Of a stretch of DNA of 28,451 nucleotides, positions 1 to 9,484 are shown piece by piece (within the stretch, counting starts at the first letter, position 1; every line of letters starts with the position of its first letter). The translations under genes were made by a program, and so were the position numbers. Below the pieces are notes generated by a model. It searched no databases, had not been told where the DNA came from, and saw nothing but the letters and a program-made list of their open reading frames with translations. Location: NCBI GenBank assembly GCA_036897485.1, contig JAYMTF010000904.1, positions 1 through 28,451 on the forward strand, given 5' to 3'. Source of the stretch: Pelargonium nanum (Eukaryota; Streptophyta; Magnoliopsida; Geraniales; Geraniaceae).

Positions 1-547
1 AAGTGACTAAAAAACCTACTCGAATTATTAAATCGTCTGAACGAAAAGTAGGCGGTGGAAGGGCGACCCATTGCTTGGTGAAGGGATTGTAGATGTAATA
101 AGATATGTGACAAGGGAGTGGACAACACAAGACTAAATCTTTACAAGTCGCGAGAATACAAAGTGGTTTATCGTTCCAGAGGATAAACTTTGGAGACTTG
201 AAAACTAGTGATAAATGATGGCATTCAAAAGAATTACTAATTTTTTGGTGGTAATAGTCACCCGTCAAATATTGTGTGACGAGAGCCAAAGGTAGCTCCT
301 TGTCGGGCTTACGATGAATTTGAAGCCAACGGCGAAGAAAATATGAATCAAACGATGGATTGGTATCGATGAGCGAGAACCAACGTTTGGATACGCACTT
401 GCACTGAGTTGCATATTTGGGAGAACCGAGTCTACACAAAATTTCTACCAATAATTCGTCGCTTAGACCGGAAATTTGTGATACTGACGAAGAAGAAGAT
501 CGAATTATCTTGCTGCCACCATCACTCGCAATGTGATTCTCCACCAT
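1..547 (-). CDS. F-box protein, copy 1 (3' part beyond window)
   Basis: The minus strand reads without interruption from an ATG at 547 to the left edge, giving about 182 residues of an incomplete protein. After a serine-rich leader (IIRSSSSSVSQ) comes an F-box at about residues 27-73, containing LSDELLVEILCRL, CKCVSKRWFSLI and FLRRW. The start of a plant F-box-associated region follows, with YNPFTKQWVALPPP. By family knowledge, such proteins bind SKP1 through the F-box and recruit targets to SCF ubiquitin ligases. The target is unknown. An upstream GTG is in frame, but the ATG is the natural start. No intron is seen, as is common in this family. A damaged tandem copy lies at 2369-3685. The seen part looks intact, but function cannot be judged without the 3' end. 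Confidence 0.85.
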   Translation of the reverse strand, partial: MVENHIASDGGSKIIRSSSSSVSQISGLSDELLVEILCRLGSPKYATQCKCVSKRWFSLIDTNPSFDSYFLRRWLQIHRKPDKELPLALVTQYLTGDYYHQKISNSFECHHLSLVFKSPKFILWNDKPLCILATCKDLVLCCPLPCHISYYIYNPFTKQWVALPPPTFRSDDLIIRVGFLVT

Positions 548-789
548 GATCTCTACAAACACGAAAACCCTAATGTGTTGTGTTCAAAATATTGATCTCT
601 AGCTAGTGCCATATACATGCTTTGTTTTTGCAGCTAAAGCCCTAGGGTTTTTGTGAGCGATCAGCTCTACAAATCAATTTAGGAAACAAATATAAAGTAC
701 CGACTCTACCCCTGAACCTACACCCAATTGCACAATCATATTACACTTTATTATGATTTCAAGAAGGATCAAACTCACAACTTTCATGT

Positions 790-1045
790 TTTCCAATAGG
801 GCATGAATTTTCGTATTTCGATCCAATTTACTTTTAAACTTTCAAATATTCACCCGATTTGGTCCCTAAATTTTTGATATAAACTGTAGGAGTAAGGAAC
901 ATTTTGGGTCAATATTTAAAAGTTCATGATCAAATTGGGACAAAAATTCAAGAACTATTTTTTTGTTAAAAGTAAAATTAAGAACCAAATTAGATCAAAA
1001 CACGAAAGCTCATAGACTAAATTAGATCTTTTACCTTTACCACGA
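790..1045. repeat. Degenerate AT-rich short repeats upstream of F-box copy 1
   Basis: The stretch is built of imperfect, alternating-orientation variants of phrases like gatttggtccctaaattt and agatcaaaacacgaaagctc. Such simple-sequence-like blocks are common in plant intergenic DNA. The matching block in unit 2 lies at about 3940-4235. No coding potential is seen. Confidence 0.5.
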
Positions 1046-1187
1046 GAATAAGGCACCATGGTCGAGAAGCCAATGAAATCACTCGACAATTAGAAGCAAG
1101 AGCAATCCTAAACAGCTCATGGATTAACACTAATATTTCATAGTATTTACGATGATGTAAGGATTAATACTAATATTTCATAAACTT

Positions 1188-2368
1188 TAGGGTCCGTTTA
1201 GTTGTAGAAAACAATTTTCATTTTCTGGCTTTTGCTTTTGTTTTCAGACTTCTGTTGTGGAAGACAATCTAAGTATGGAAAATCTGGTTGCATAAGAACT
1301 TAAGGGCCAACAAAAAGCTGAACTTAATGCTGAAAAAACTCCAAGAGAAGAGAGAGAAAATTTTTCAGACCACGACAAATGACACCTTGAAAACCAGAAT
1401 TGTGAAACAACCTTTGAAAACAGCACAGGAAATGCAACTCTTGCATATAAGGTAGGTTACAATAAATGGATTAAGCATTCAAATGAACTCCAAGAAAATA
1501 TTAAAATATCATAGAGCAAAGTACATTTTGAAATTAAGGCTCTATTTGTCTTGTTGAAGTGGGAATCAAAGTCCGTCATTGGAAAAATATAAACTAAATA
1601 CGAAATACGAAATCAAAGCCCCATGTTTTGTAGCTTTGAGTGAACGGAATATGAAAATAAACATTAACATTAAGATCAATTGGATTGATTCTTAATCCGG
1701 TAATACATCCTACGTCTTCACTCAAGCCGGTCTTTAGACACAAAAAGACCGGCTTGAGTTACTAAATAAATGCGAGAAGAAGGATGAGGAGGCGGCAGAG
1801 GGAGGGCGACACAGTGCCTAGTGATCGGAAAAAAGGCAAGTTGACAAACCTAAAACTCGTTGTCAATGAGTGACTATACAAATAAATAAAATAAACTAAG
1901 AACATGGAAATAAGAGCAACTCACGTATTTTCTCGTAACCCTGCCAACATATAATTCAAATTTACGATCTCAACAAAAAACCCAACAACAACCTCAAATA
2001 GAAAATATAGCAGCTACATAATATGTGTAACTATACTATTTTACCAACATTATCATAACAGTCGAACTCACACAACGCCAATTGAGCTACATAACAAGAA
2101 CAACTCTTCGTAACCCTGCTAACACCACCAACACATGATACAAATTTACGATCTCAACTAGAAAATATAGCATCCCACACAAGTACGATCCGATACCAAT
2201 CAAATGAAACAAACGAAGAAGAACATCTAGAGATAAAAGTATGATTTGCAAAATTGTCCAACATTTATAACTAAATTCTACACATTCATAGCCCAAAAAA
2301 GTTCAATATGCAATTATTCGAGACAGCTCAAGTGGAAACATAAATAGCTATAACTAACTAATTACTAA
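1188..2368. other. Spacer between the two F-box copies; no gene seen
   Basis: No convincing coding region is visible. The stretch holds a perfect hairpin at 1720-1759 and a diverged local duplication of about 100 bp: 1911-2014 resembles 2092-2193, sharing phrases such as cgtaaccctg, aaatttacgatctcaac and tagaaaatatagca. The right end probably includes 3'-flanking sequence of the F-box pseudogene. The start near 1192 (gggtccgtttag) resembles beginnings of small plant DNA elements, but no matching second end was found. Confidence 0.45.
1720..1759. repeat. Perfect 16-bp inverted repeat with 8-nt loop
   Basis: The left arm actcaagccggtcttt (1720-1735) and the right arm aaagaccggcttgagt (1744-1759) are exact reverse complements around an 8-nt loop, agacacaa. 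The arms are richer in GC than their surroundings. The origin is unknown. Confidence 0.9.
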
Positions 2369-3685
2369 CTACTGGTAGAGTTGAAAAGTCGAGGAACAGG
2401 GGTAGGCCAGGTAGGCAGCAGAAGCGGGATGGCATTGTATGAATATCGGAAGCTCTCCAAACGCCTTGAGCGTTTTCTTCCTTACGTTACACACAAAGAT
2501 ACGAGAATGCACTGTAGGATCCGTTATTCTTAACGGTGAAACGAAAAACAAATACAATAAGTCTCCATCGTGTGGGTGGAAAGCCTCAATTGATGAATCG
2601 AATCTCACATTCTCATTTTGATAAGACCTTCTAGCTAAAGAGGAATCTTCTGAATCCTCGATTTCACTAAAATCCAACTCATGCACCAACTCCCAAGACT
2701 GGCCATAGTTGTCAAGTTCCCAAATAAACAACTTCAAACCATAGGTAATGTCATTTCCATTTGTGTCTTCAGTTCGATCCAACTGGGCAATTCGCAAACA
2801 CCCTCTGCACACTCCTAATAGCGAGCCGTGTGGGCCTCGATCACATGCATTGTAGCCTAAAGGAAGCGAAATATGAATATAATCTTCGGCAGTATTAGTA
2901 TGTGGATCGATTCTTAATCCGACAACATTTTGTCCACTGCCCAACCAAACCATCATTCCATTGTAGGAAATTAGACTCTGGCAAGAGTTACAAAATGGGT
3001 AATCCACGTACAACCATTTTTCTCCACTCTCTGGTACTGTCATCTGATGAGAAGATATCCACATACATTTTATGAGAGGAAAAAAGGTTGGCCGGAATGC
3101 TAAAAGTAGCACGCACTACCTTAAATATGAAACCATAACCATTATCATCACCGTCAGAGACTAAAAGACCTGCTCGGCTTATTAAATTGTTTGAACGAAA
3201 AGTAGGCGGTGGAAGGGCGATCCGTTGCTTGGTGAAGGGATTGCAAATGTAATAAACGTTGTGACAAAAGTCTGAACAACACAAGGCTAAATCTTTACAA
3301 GTCGCGCGAATACTAAGTTGATGGCCTGGGATGAACGACTTTGGATACTTGAAAACTAGTGATGAATGATGTTGTTCAAAGGAATGACTAGTTTTAGGGT
3401 GTAAATAGTCACCCGTCAAATGTTGTGTGAGGAGAGCCAACGGTAGCTCCTTGTCGGGTTAGCGATGAATCTGAAGCCAACGGCGAAGAAAATACGATTG
3501 GTATCGATGAGCGAGAACCAATGTTTGCATATGCACTTGCACTTAGTTGCACATTTGGGAGAATCCAGTTTGCATAAAATTTCAACCAATAATTCGTCTG
3601 TTAGATCGGAAATTTGTGATACTGACGAAGAAGAAGATCGAATCATCTTGCTCCCAACATCAGTCGCAATGCAATTCTCCACCAT
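2369..3685 (-). pseudogene. F-box protein pseudogene, copy 2
   Basis: The ATG at 3685 matches the start of copy 1. The F-box is readable (LTDELLVEILCKLDSPKC, CKCICKHWFSLI). Relative to copy 1, 13 bp are missing near 3494-3498, just after the F-box, so the first frame ends prematurely at about 3416. Similarity continues in a second frame (YICNPFTKQRIALPPPTF, FKVVRATFSI), which ends near 2988 at ...VVRGLPIL. A one-base frame change near 3000 leads to a third frame (CQSLISYNGMMVWL, GLRIDPHTN, LKLFIWELD), ending at a stop at 2369. Uninterrupted, it would encode about 440 residues, a normal length for this F-box family. Introns are unlikely to rescue it, because no GT-AG pairs fit these points and copy 1 is continuous there. 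It is a recent, broken duplicate. Confidence 0.8.
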
Positions 3686-4393
3686 GATCTCTACAAACAC
3701 GAAAACCCTAATGTGTTGTGTTCAAAATATTAATATCTAGCTAGTGCCTATATACACGCTATGTTTATGCTGCTGAAGCCCTAGGGTTTTTGTGTGTGAT
3801 CAGTTCTACTAATCAATTTGGGAAACAAATATATAGTACCGAATCTACCCTTGAACGTACACCCAATTGCACAATCATATTACACTTATATTTTGATTTC
3901 AAGAAGTATCAAACTCACAACATTCATGTTTACCAATAGTCCATGAATTTTCGTATTTTGAGCCAATTTGGTTTTGAAGTTTATGTTAGCCAAAAATAGT
4001 CTCTGAACTTTCATATATTAATTCGATTTAACTTTCAAATATTAAACCAATTTAGTCCCTAATTTATTTTATATAAACTCTAGGAGTAAAAACCGTTTTG
4101 AGTTAATATTTAAAAGTTCATGATCAAATTGGGTCAAAACACAAAAAATCAAGACCCAATTTGGGTTAAAAAAATTAAAAATCAAATTAGGTCAAAACAA
4201 AAAAGTTGATAAACCAAATTAAACCTTTCACCTTTACCACAAGAAGAAGGCACCATGGTCGAGAAGCCAATGAAATCACTCCAGACAATTAGAAGCAAGA
4301 GCAATCCTAAACAGCTCATGGATTGACACTAATATTTTATAGAATTTGTGATGATGTGTAAATTAATTAAGGATTAAATTAATATGTCATAAT
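3154..4393. repeat. Tandem duplication, unit 2
   Basis: This is the counterpart of 1-1187: F-box 5' part, promoter and distal flank. Shared landmarks are aggcggtggaagggcga (3205 area), caccatggtcgagaagccaa (4251 area) and agacaattagaagcaagagc (4280 area). After about 4393 the copies part, where the 3' flank of the PES gene begins. This places the right duplication breakpoint just downstream of PES. Confidence 0.85.
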
Positions 4394-4604
4394 AGCTGCG
4401 AGTTGATTTCGAGTTATAGGAAGCAGCTAATGACAGATGAATCTAAACAACAATAACATCATAATAATATAGCAAAACTTTAGCCAAATTGGCAATATTC
4501 TTGATCCAGTAATGTCAAGTCCTAAGCAACTTTAAGTGAAATGATCAACCTTCCAATCAGATATTACAAATTTGATAGCCTCAAATGTTCTTTCTAGGTT
4601 TACT

Positions 4605-7600
4605 TCAATCCCTGCCTTTGCCTTTATTTTTCTTCTTCTTCCCAGATTTCTGCTCTTCAACCGGAGTCTGCTTCTGCTCTTCCCCAGATTCCATGGAAGA
4701 GTAGATTTTCTTGCGCTTCTTGAGAAGATTAACCTTATCTTGCTCACGCTTTTTGCCAATCTGAATAAAGGAGAATAAGCATTCATTAATGTAAATGCCA
4801 GATAAACACGTCCCAGAATATTCAATCGACGATGAAATCCAGGGAATATTATCCATTTATGCTTCAAAAATAATTTTTTTATTTATCATATACTACCGCC
4901 CGTACCCAAACACACTAATTTGGGAGTTGAAATACGATGAAACCTCAGTATAGGTTTCTAACCCAAGTGCAGAAAGAGAGAATGCAATGAGTACAATAAA
5001 TTACCTCCATGGATTCTAATAGCCCTCTCCTCTTGCGTGACATCAAAACCTTTGACATGTTCATAGTATCCTGAGCAACTTGTTCAACACCAGTTAGTAT
5101 ATCTTCTTTGGTCTCAATGCCCTCAGTTTGGTTGTTGTTCACATCTGTGGCAGATGAGTGCTGGGCGCCCTGAAGTTCCATCTTTAATTCATCATGATAC
5201 TGCTTCTCAAGAAGCATCATCTGCATTATTTCAATTTTGACAGTCAGTAAGAGTATACTGACAAACTTCACTCACAGATGAGTTCAAATTTGGTTACATG
5301 AAAAGCTTACTGAATCACTAGAGCCATGCAACATAGTAACATTCCTAAAAAGACTGTACCTTTCGCTTTCTCTCGGCTGCTTCGATAGCTTCTGCTCGAT
5401 TCTTGACACCTTCAGCCAGTAAACTCTGAGGGTCATCCAGATCTTCTTTCCCCACACCCGGCAACGGAAGGACGTCATTTCTGGCAGCAGTTTGATACTC
5501 TTTAATTTTTTCTGCATAATCAGGGATATACTTTTCCGCCTCATTGTCAACAAACGGTGACAAGTGTGGTGGAGGAGTCCTATTTAAGCATGCAAAATGT
5601 TAGATTATAGAAAAAAAACCATATCCATATTTAAAGATATGTTCCTGTATACCCTTAGTGATAACAATATGTAGGATTAATTCAGTTGACAATAATTCTC
5701 TGTAGATAAAATGATCAGAGTAGTCCTCATCTTACCTTCCAACCATATACTCCTCAGTAGGCAATAAGATTCGTGCATTTACACAATCAAAGACCCATTG
5801 TGGTTGAACATATTCTCTGGAAAGGAATATATGACCCTGCGTTGGCCTATCGACGATCTTTGAATAAAATAACACATTCGCTCAGAATTTTGGTCAACAG
5901 AAAGCATGCATGCATCATAATAAGATATAAATATGCTAAAGTCAAACCTGGTGAGTAATGCTTTGGTCAGATTCCCCAAAAGGAGCTCCATCTCCCTCCC
6001 AAGAAACAGAGCCGCCAAAAGCAGGAATGATAAAAAGCAATGCCTCTCTGGGAACCTGAACATAGAGAACTTCAACTCCTCAGAAAAGAGACATATAAGG
6101 AATCACTATAATAATCAATGATATAAAAGAAACAGCATCCACTAGAAACAAAATAATTTGAAATATAAAAATAAGCATAACCTCACCTCACGACTCAAAA
6201 AGAATTTCACATTCTTGAAAAGTTTCTTACACTCCTTTGTATCTACATCTTCTTCATCCTCAAGATTAGCATCCTCAACAAGGTGCATCAAAGCACCCGG
6301 TTCATTGGAAGGAAGTTGATGCTGCAGTTGGGCAAGTCTTAGTTCAGATTCTTCAGCATCAGTATCTTTCCTCTGGACCTCATCTTGGCTGGGTTCAGAA
6401 GAGGTTATAGCTTTAGACTCTACCACGGGTCTAGAACTAGAGTCAATGTATCTTGACAAGGCATACAGATCTGCATAGTTCAACAGAGAACAAATTTAAT
6501 GATACCATATTCGAAACGAACAAATTGGATCAAAAAAGCATGTAGACCACTATAAGGATTATATCATGTTAAAGTGGAACAATCCTAAATCAATTTGAAA
6601 TTTCACTCTGAATACACAGTTAAAAGCATACCTGCTGCTAAAGCTTCCAGTCTAGGATCTAAAATTGGTGGATAGTTCACATTTATGGTATGATAAAGTT
6701 TGAAATTGACGAAAGCGAGGAGAGTCTGCACCCAATTTCAACAAATAAGTCAGACTGAATCACTGAATCAGATAACAAACGTACAAAAAGAAAGGCATAA
6801 AAAATCCACATGAAAAGTTGTATTGTAAGAAGAAAGAACAGTAATTTGATGATACTTGTACAAGGAAAGAGTAGCATATCATCTAGTGATAATTTCATTG
6901 ACTGGGTTGTAAGTCCTATGGGAAGACCACACTTTAGTAATTTCAGCTTGTTTCATAAGAACAAGTTTCCTCATTTCTTTAATTCAGTTTATTGTGCCTT
7001 TCAATAGAGGCAAAAGGGGAAAAGGAAAAAGTAATCCACACAAAAAAGTTAGAAGACTTTCTTTGGTTTCATTAGCTCAACCGAGAAGTCTCGGTTCTGA
7101 TATCATATTTTGTTAACTAATAACATTAAGCAATTAGCAGTAAAGATGAAGAAGAGCAATAAAATGACAATAATATTGTGAAATGGGCAGTGATGAAATT
7201 TAAATGAGTAATCATTTGTATATTACCTCATAGAACTCCAAAAACGTTAGCATGACATTGTAGTCTACATCATCAGGCACGACTTGTTGCAGAGCATGCG
7301 GGGTTAACCATGTGATCTTTTGACCCTCAACCTCAGCCTGTAAAGACAAATGTACATCTGTGTCAATGAAGCAACAGATGCTCCACATGATACACACTCG
7401 ACTGTAGTTTTTTACAGCTTATGTAATAGCATGTCATATTACCTGGTAGTAAATGCCTTTCACAGATACAAATGTCTTTCTTAACTTGTGAGTACGAGAG
7501 ATGTATGCTTGCCATTCATGACTCAACCTAACCATGGAGAAAATATAATAAGCACCTGAAAACCATGGGACATGATACAACAATACAGCATTCTTAAGCA

Positions 7601-9009
7601 ACAAATCGGCAATTCTTTAATTTACAACATAAAGGCACAAACCTTCGACAATTATGTATACGCTTTGCCTCAATTTTTTCTCTATGCACAGCAGGCAATG
7701 CAGCAAAAAGGTGTACCAGGGAAAGACAGTCATCCAAGTCTCTGAGTGCATCTACAAACTTTGGATACCTACATGACAAATATAGATGACATCAATAGAT
7801 TGTTTCATGGAAAATTGATGGAAATACTCGTAATGGAGTAGCCAATAAACCTCTCTCGAATAAGCCTGTCAAGTTCATAAGTAGGTTGGCGTGATCGTAA
7901 ACTAAGAGCACGCTCCTTGTTTCGCTTAGCCTCTGCTTTCTTTATCTTCTTGCTGTAAGACCTGATCTCTCTGAACTTCTCAACTAATGGTTCGTGCTGA
8001 AGAAATAGAATATCCTTCGTATGATAATAAGTATGGTGGGCTCCTTTCACCTTTTTCTTGGGTTCCCGGGGGAATATACCCTTGAGAATGCATAGTCTCC
8101 TACATGAGACCAAACAAGAGAAATAATGATTTCAGTTTCTGTATTATAAATCAAATACACTGGTAATAGTTTAACCAGTAGCAAACCCACTAACAATATT
8201 TGACATACAGCCAGAAAATTTGATGGGAATAAGAATGTAACAAATTCTGTGCTAAAAATTTCCAACATTGATAACCTAAGCCCGTACCATTTGAAGGCAG
8301 CATCAGAGTCTATGGTAGCGAGTTAATACTCTAAATTCAAATTAGAAGTACATATGTTTTTCTAAACATTTTTAAGAAGAAAAAAGTGAGGATTAAGAAC
8401 TGATTACTAGATATCATTACAGGGGTGGAACATATACTCTTATCACTAACCAAAATAAAGGGAATACAAATTTTATTTTTCAATCCATTATCATCTCTAA
8501 CGTCATCTCTATAGTTTTGTAAGTGATGCAACCATTAATGAATTTGTAATAGGGAGCAAATAAAAACAGATAAAAAAGCTATAAAGGTCATTTTGAGTGA
8601 ATCTTAACGCTTGAACTTAAAAATTAAATCAGATAAACAGACAAAGGGGCTTCAAGTTCCATTCCATTCTATTTCCATGTGTTTCTAGCAACAATTAGAT
8701 ACAAAAAAATTGAAAATTAACCCTAAACAAATTATATCAAATAAATATAAGAGCAGGAGCAATTGTGCACTACATATATGGTTGGACAGAGAGAGGCACC
8801 TGAAGAGGGTTAGGCTGAGTTGAAGCTGCTTGACGGCTTGTGTCCTGGTGATGTACCTCGCAGCATTTCCTTCCTTTTTCTTTCCCTGGAAAACAACAAA
8901 GAAAAACACCGAGAAAGCGTGAGAAAGTTGCACGCGAGTGAGCTGGAAGGCTTCGAAGAAGGTGTGGCGGCGATATTGAACTTACGGCAGGCCTGTAATG
9001 CTTCGGCAT
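4605..9009 (-). CDS. PES: Pescadillo homolog, ribosome biogenesis (13 exons)
   Basis: Exons, 5' to 3' on the minus strand: 9009-8986, 8885-8800, 8099-7851, 7768-7643, 7527-7443, 7337-7227, 6725-6632, 6470-6187, 6055-5948, 5857-5736, 5579-5360, 5220-5005, 4760-4605. All introns are GT-AG and phases stay consistent, giving 626 residues (Arabidopsis PES is about 590). The N-terminal Pescadillo domain covers roughly residues 1-290 ([65 protein letters not shown]). An acidic linker precedes a BRCT domain at about 342-430 ([45 protein letters not shown]). The tail is charged, probably coiled-coil, and ends in lysine-rich nuclear/nucleolar-type sequence. In the known PeBoW complex, PES1 joins BOP1 and WDR12 in 27S/32S pre-rRNA processing and 60S assembly in the nucleolus. 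It diverges from the CDT2 gene at a shared promoter. Exon 1 codes for only 8 residues. Confidence 0.95.
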
Positions 9010-9484
9010 GGCTGCGGAGGCGAGCTGGTTGGAATGGGAAGAGAAAGAGAAGAAGAAGTAGGCTAAGCTTGGAGTATATATTTAGGGTTTAAGTCCAAGC
9101 ACCTTACAATCACAAGACGCAAAGGAGGTGATCACTGGATGGGCCGGGCTATGAATCGCTGAAAATGGGCTGGTATTTGGACTAGGCCCATTAGTTGTTG
9201 GGCCGGTGTGGTATGGGCTTTTGTAGAATCTCAGCCCATCTTGGTTTTAATAATAAATAATAAAAAACTGGGAGCGAAAATATGAGCCTCCAAAAATTCA
9301 AGCTTCCCGCCCGCCAAAACCACCGTCCTCTTCGTGGCGCCAAAGCTGTGCTCAGTACATAAAAACAAACTCCATTTTTTCCTTCCGATAACGATTCATC
9401 GATTTTTGACCTTTTTCTGTCTCTAGTTCTCTACCATTCTCACTTTCTACAGCTTGATTTGGTTGGATTCTTCACAATCTGCAA
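9010..9484. promoter_or_regulatory. Divergent PES/CDT2 promoter: telo-box, site II, E2F-like sites
   Basis: Only 475 bp separate the two start codons. A telo-box, TAGGGTTT (9083-9090; AAACCCTA on the PES strand), lies near the PES start. Six site II cores (TGGGCC/T or complement) crowd into 99 bp: 9140-9145, 9166-9171, 9185-9190, 9199-9204, 9214-9219 and 9233-9238. Nearer CDT2 are E2F-like sequences: TTCCCGCCCGCCAAAA (9304-9319) and GGCGCCAAA (9336-9344, reading TTTGGCGCC on the other strand). In plants, telo-box plus site II marks ribosome-biogenesis and growth genes (TCP factors bind site II), and E2F sites mark S-phase genes. Motifs are seen directly; their use is inferred. Confidence 0.8.

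Larger units (their letters stand above)
1..1187. repeat. Tandem duplication, unit 1 (partly in window)
   Basis: This stretch matches 3154-4393 by eye, with scattered substitutions and indels. It covers the 5' part of the F-box gene, its upstream region, and a distal block with caccatggtcgagaagccaa at about 1054. Similarity fades near 1187, just before a stretch starting gggtccgtttag. The repeat period is about 3.15-3.2 kb, so a whole gene plus promoter was copied. Unit 1 starts left of the window. Confidence 0.85.

Noticed and set aside
1681-1840. Possible third F-box gene fragment (gattcttaatccgg and a gagggcgac-like stretch resembling parts of the F-box genes)
   Set aside because: The matches are only about 20 bp each, separated, and not in the order or spacing of the gene; chance cannot be excluded without alignment.
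2087-2296. 69-codon open frame on the minus strand downstream of the F-box pseudogene
   Set aside because: Hydrophobic low-complexity translation overlapping a diverged local repeat; nothing resembles a known protein.
7093-7105. Sequence resembling a primer-binding site for initiator tRNA-Met, next to an 8-bp hairpin, inside a PES intron
   Set aside because: The match is imperfect and no flanking long terminal repeats or other element parts could be identified.
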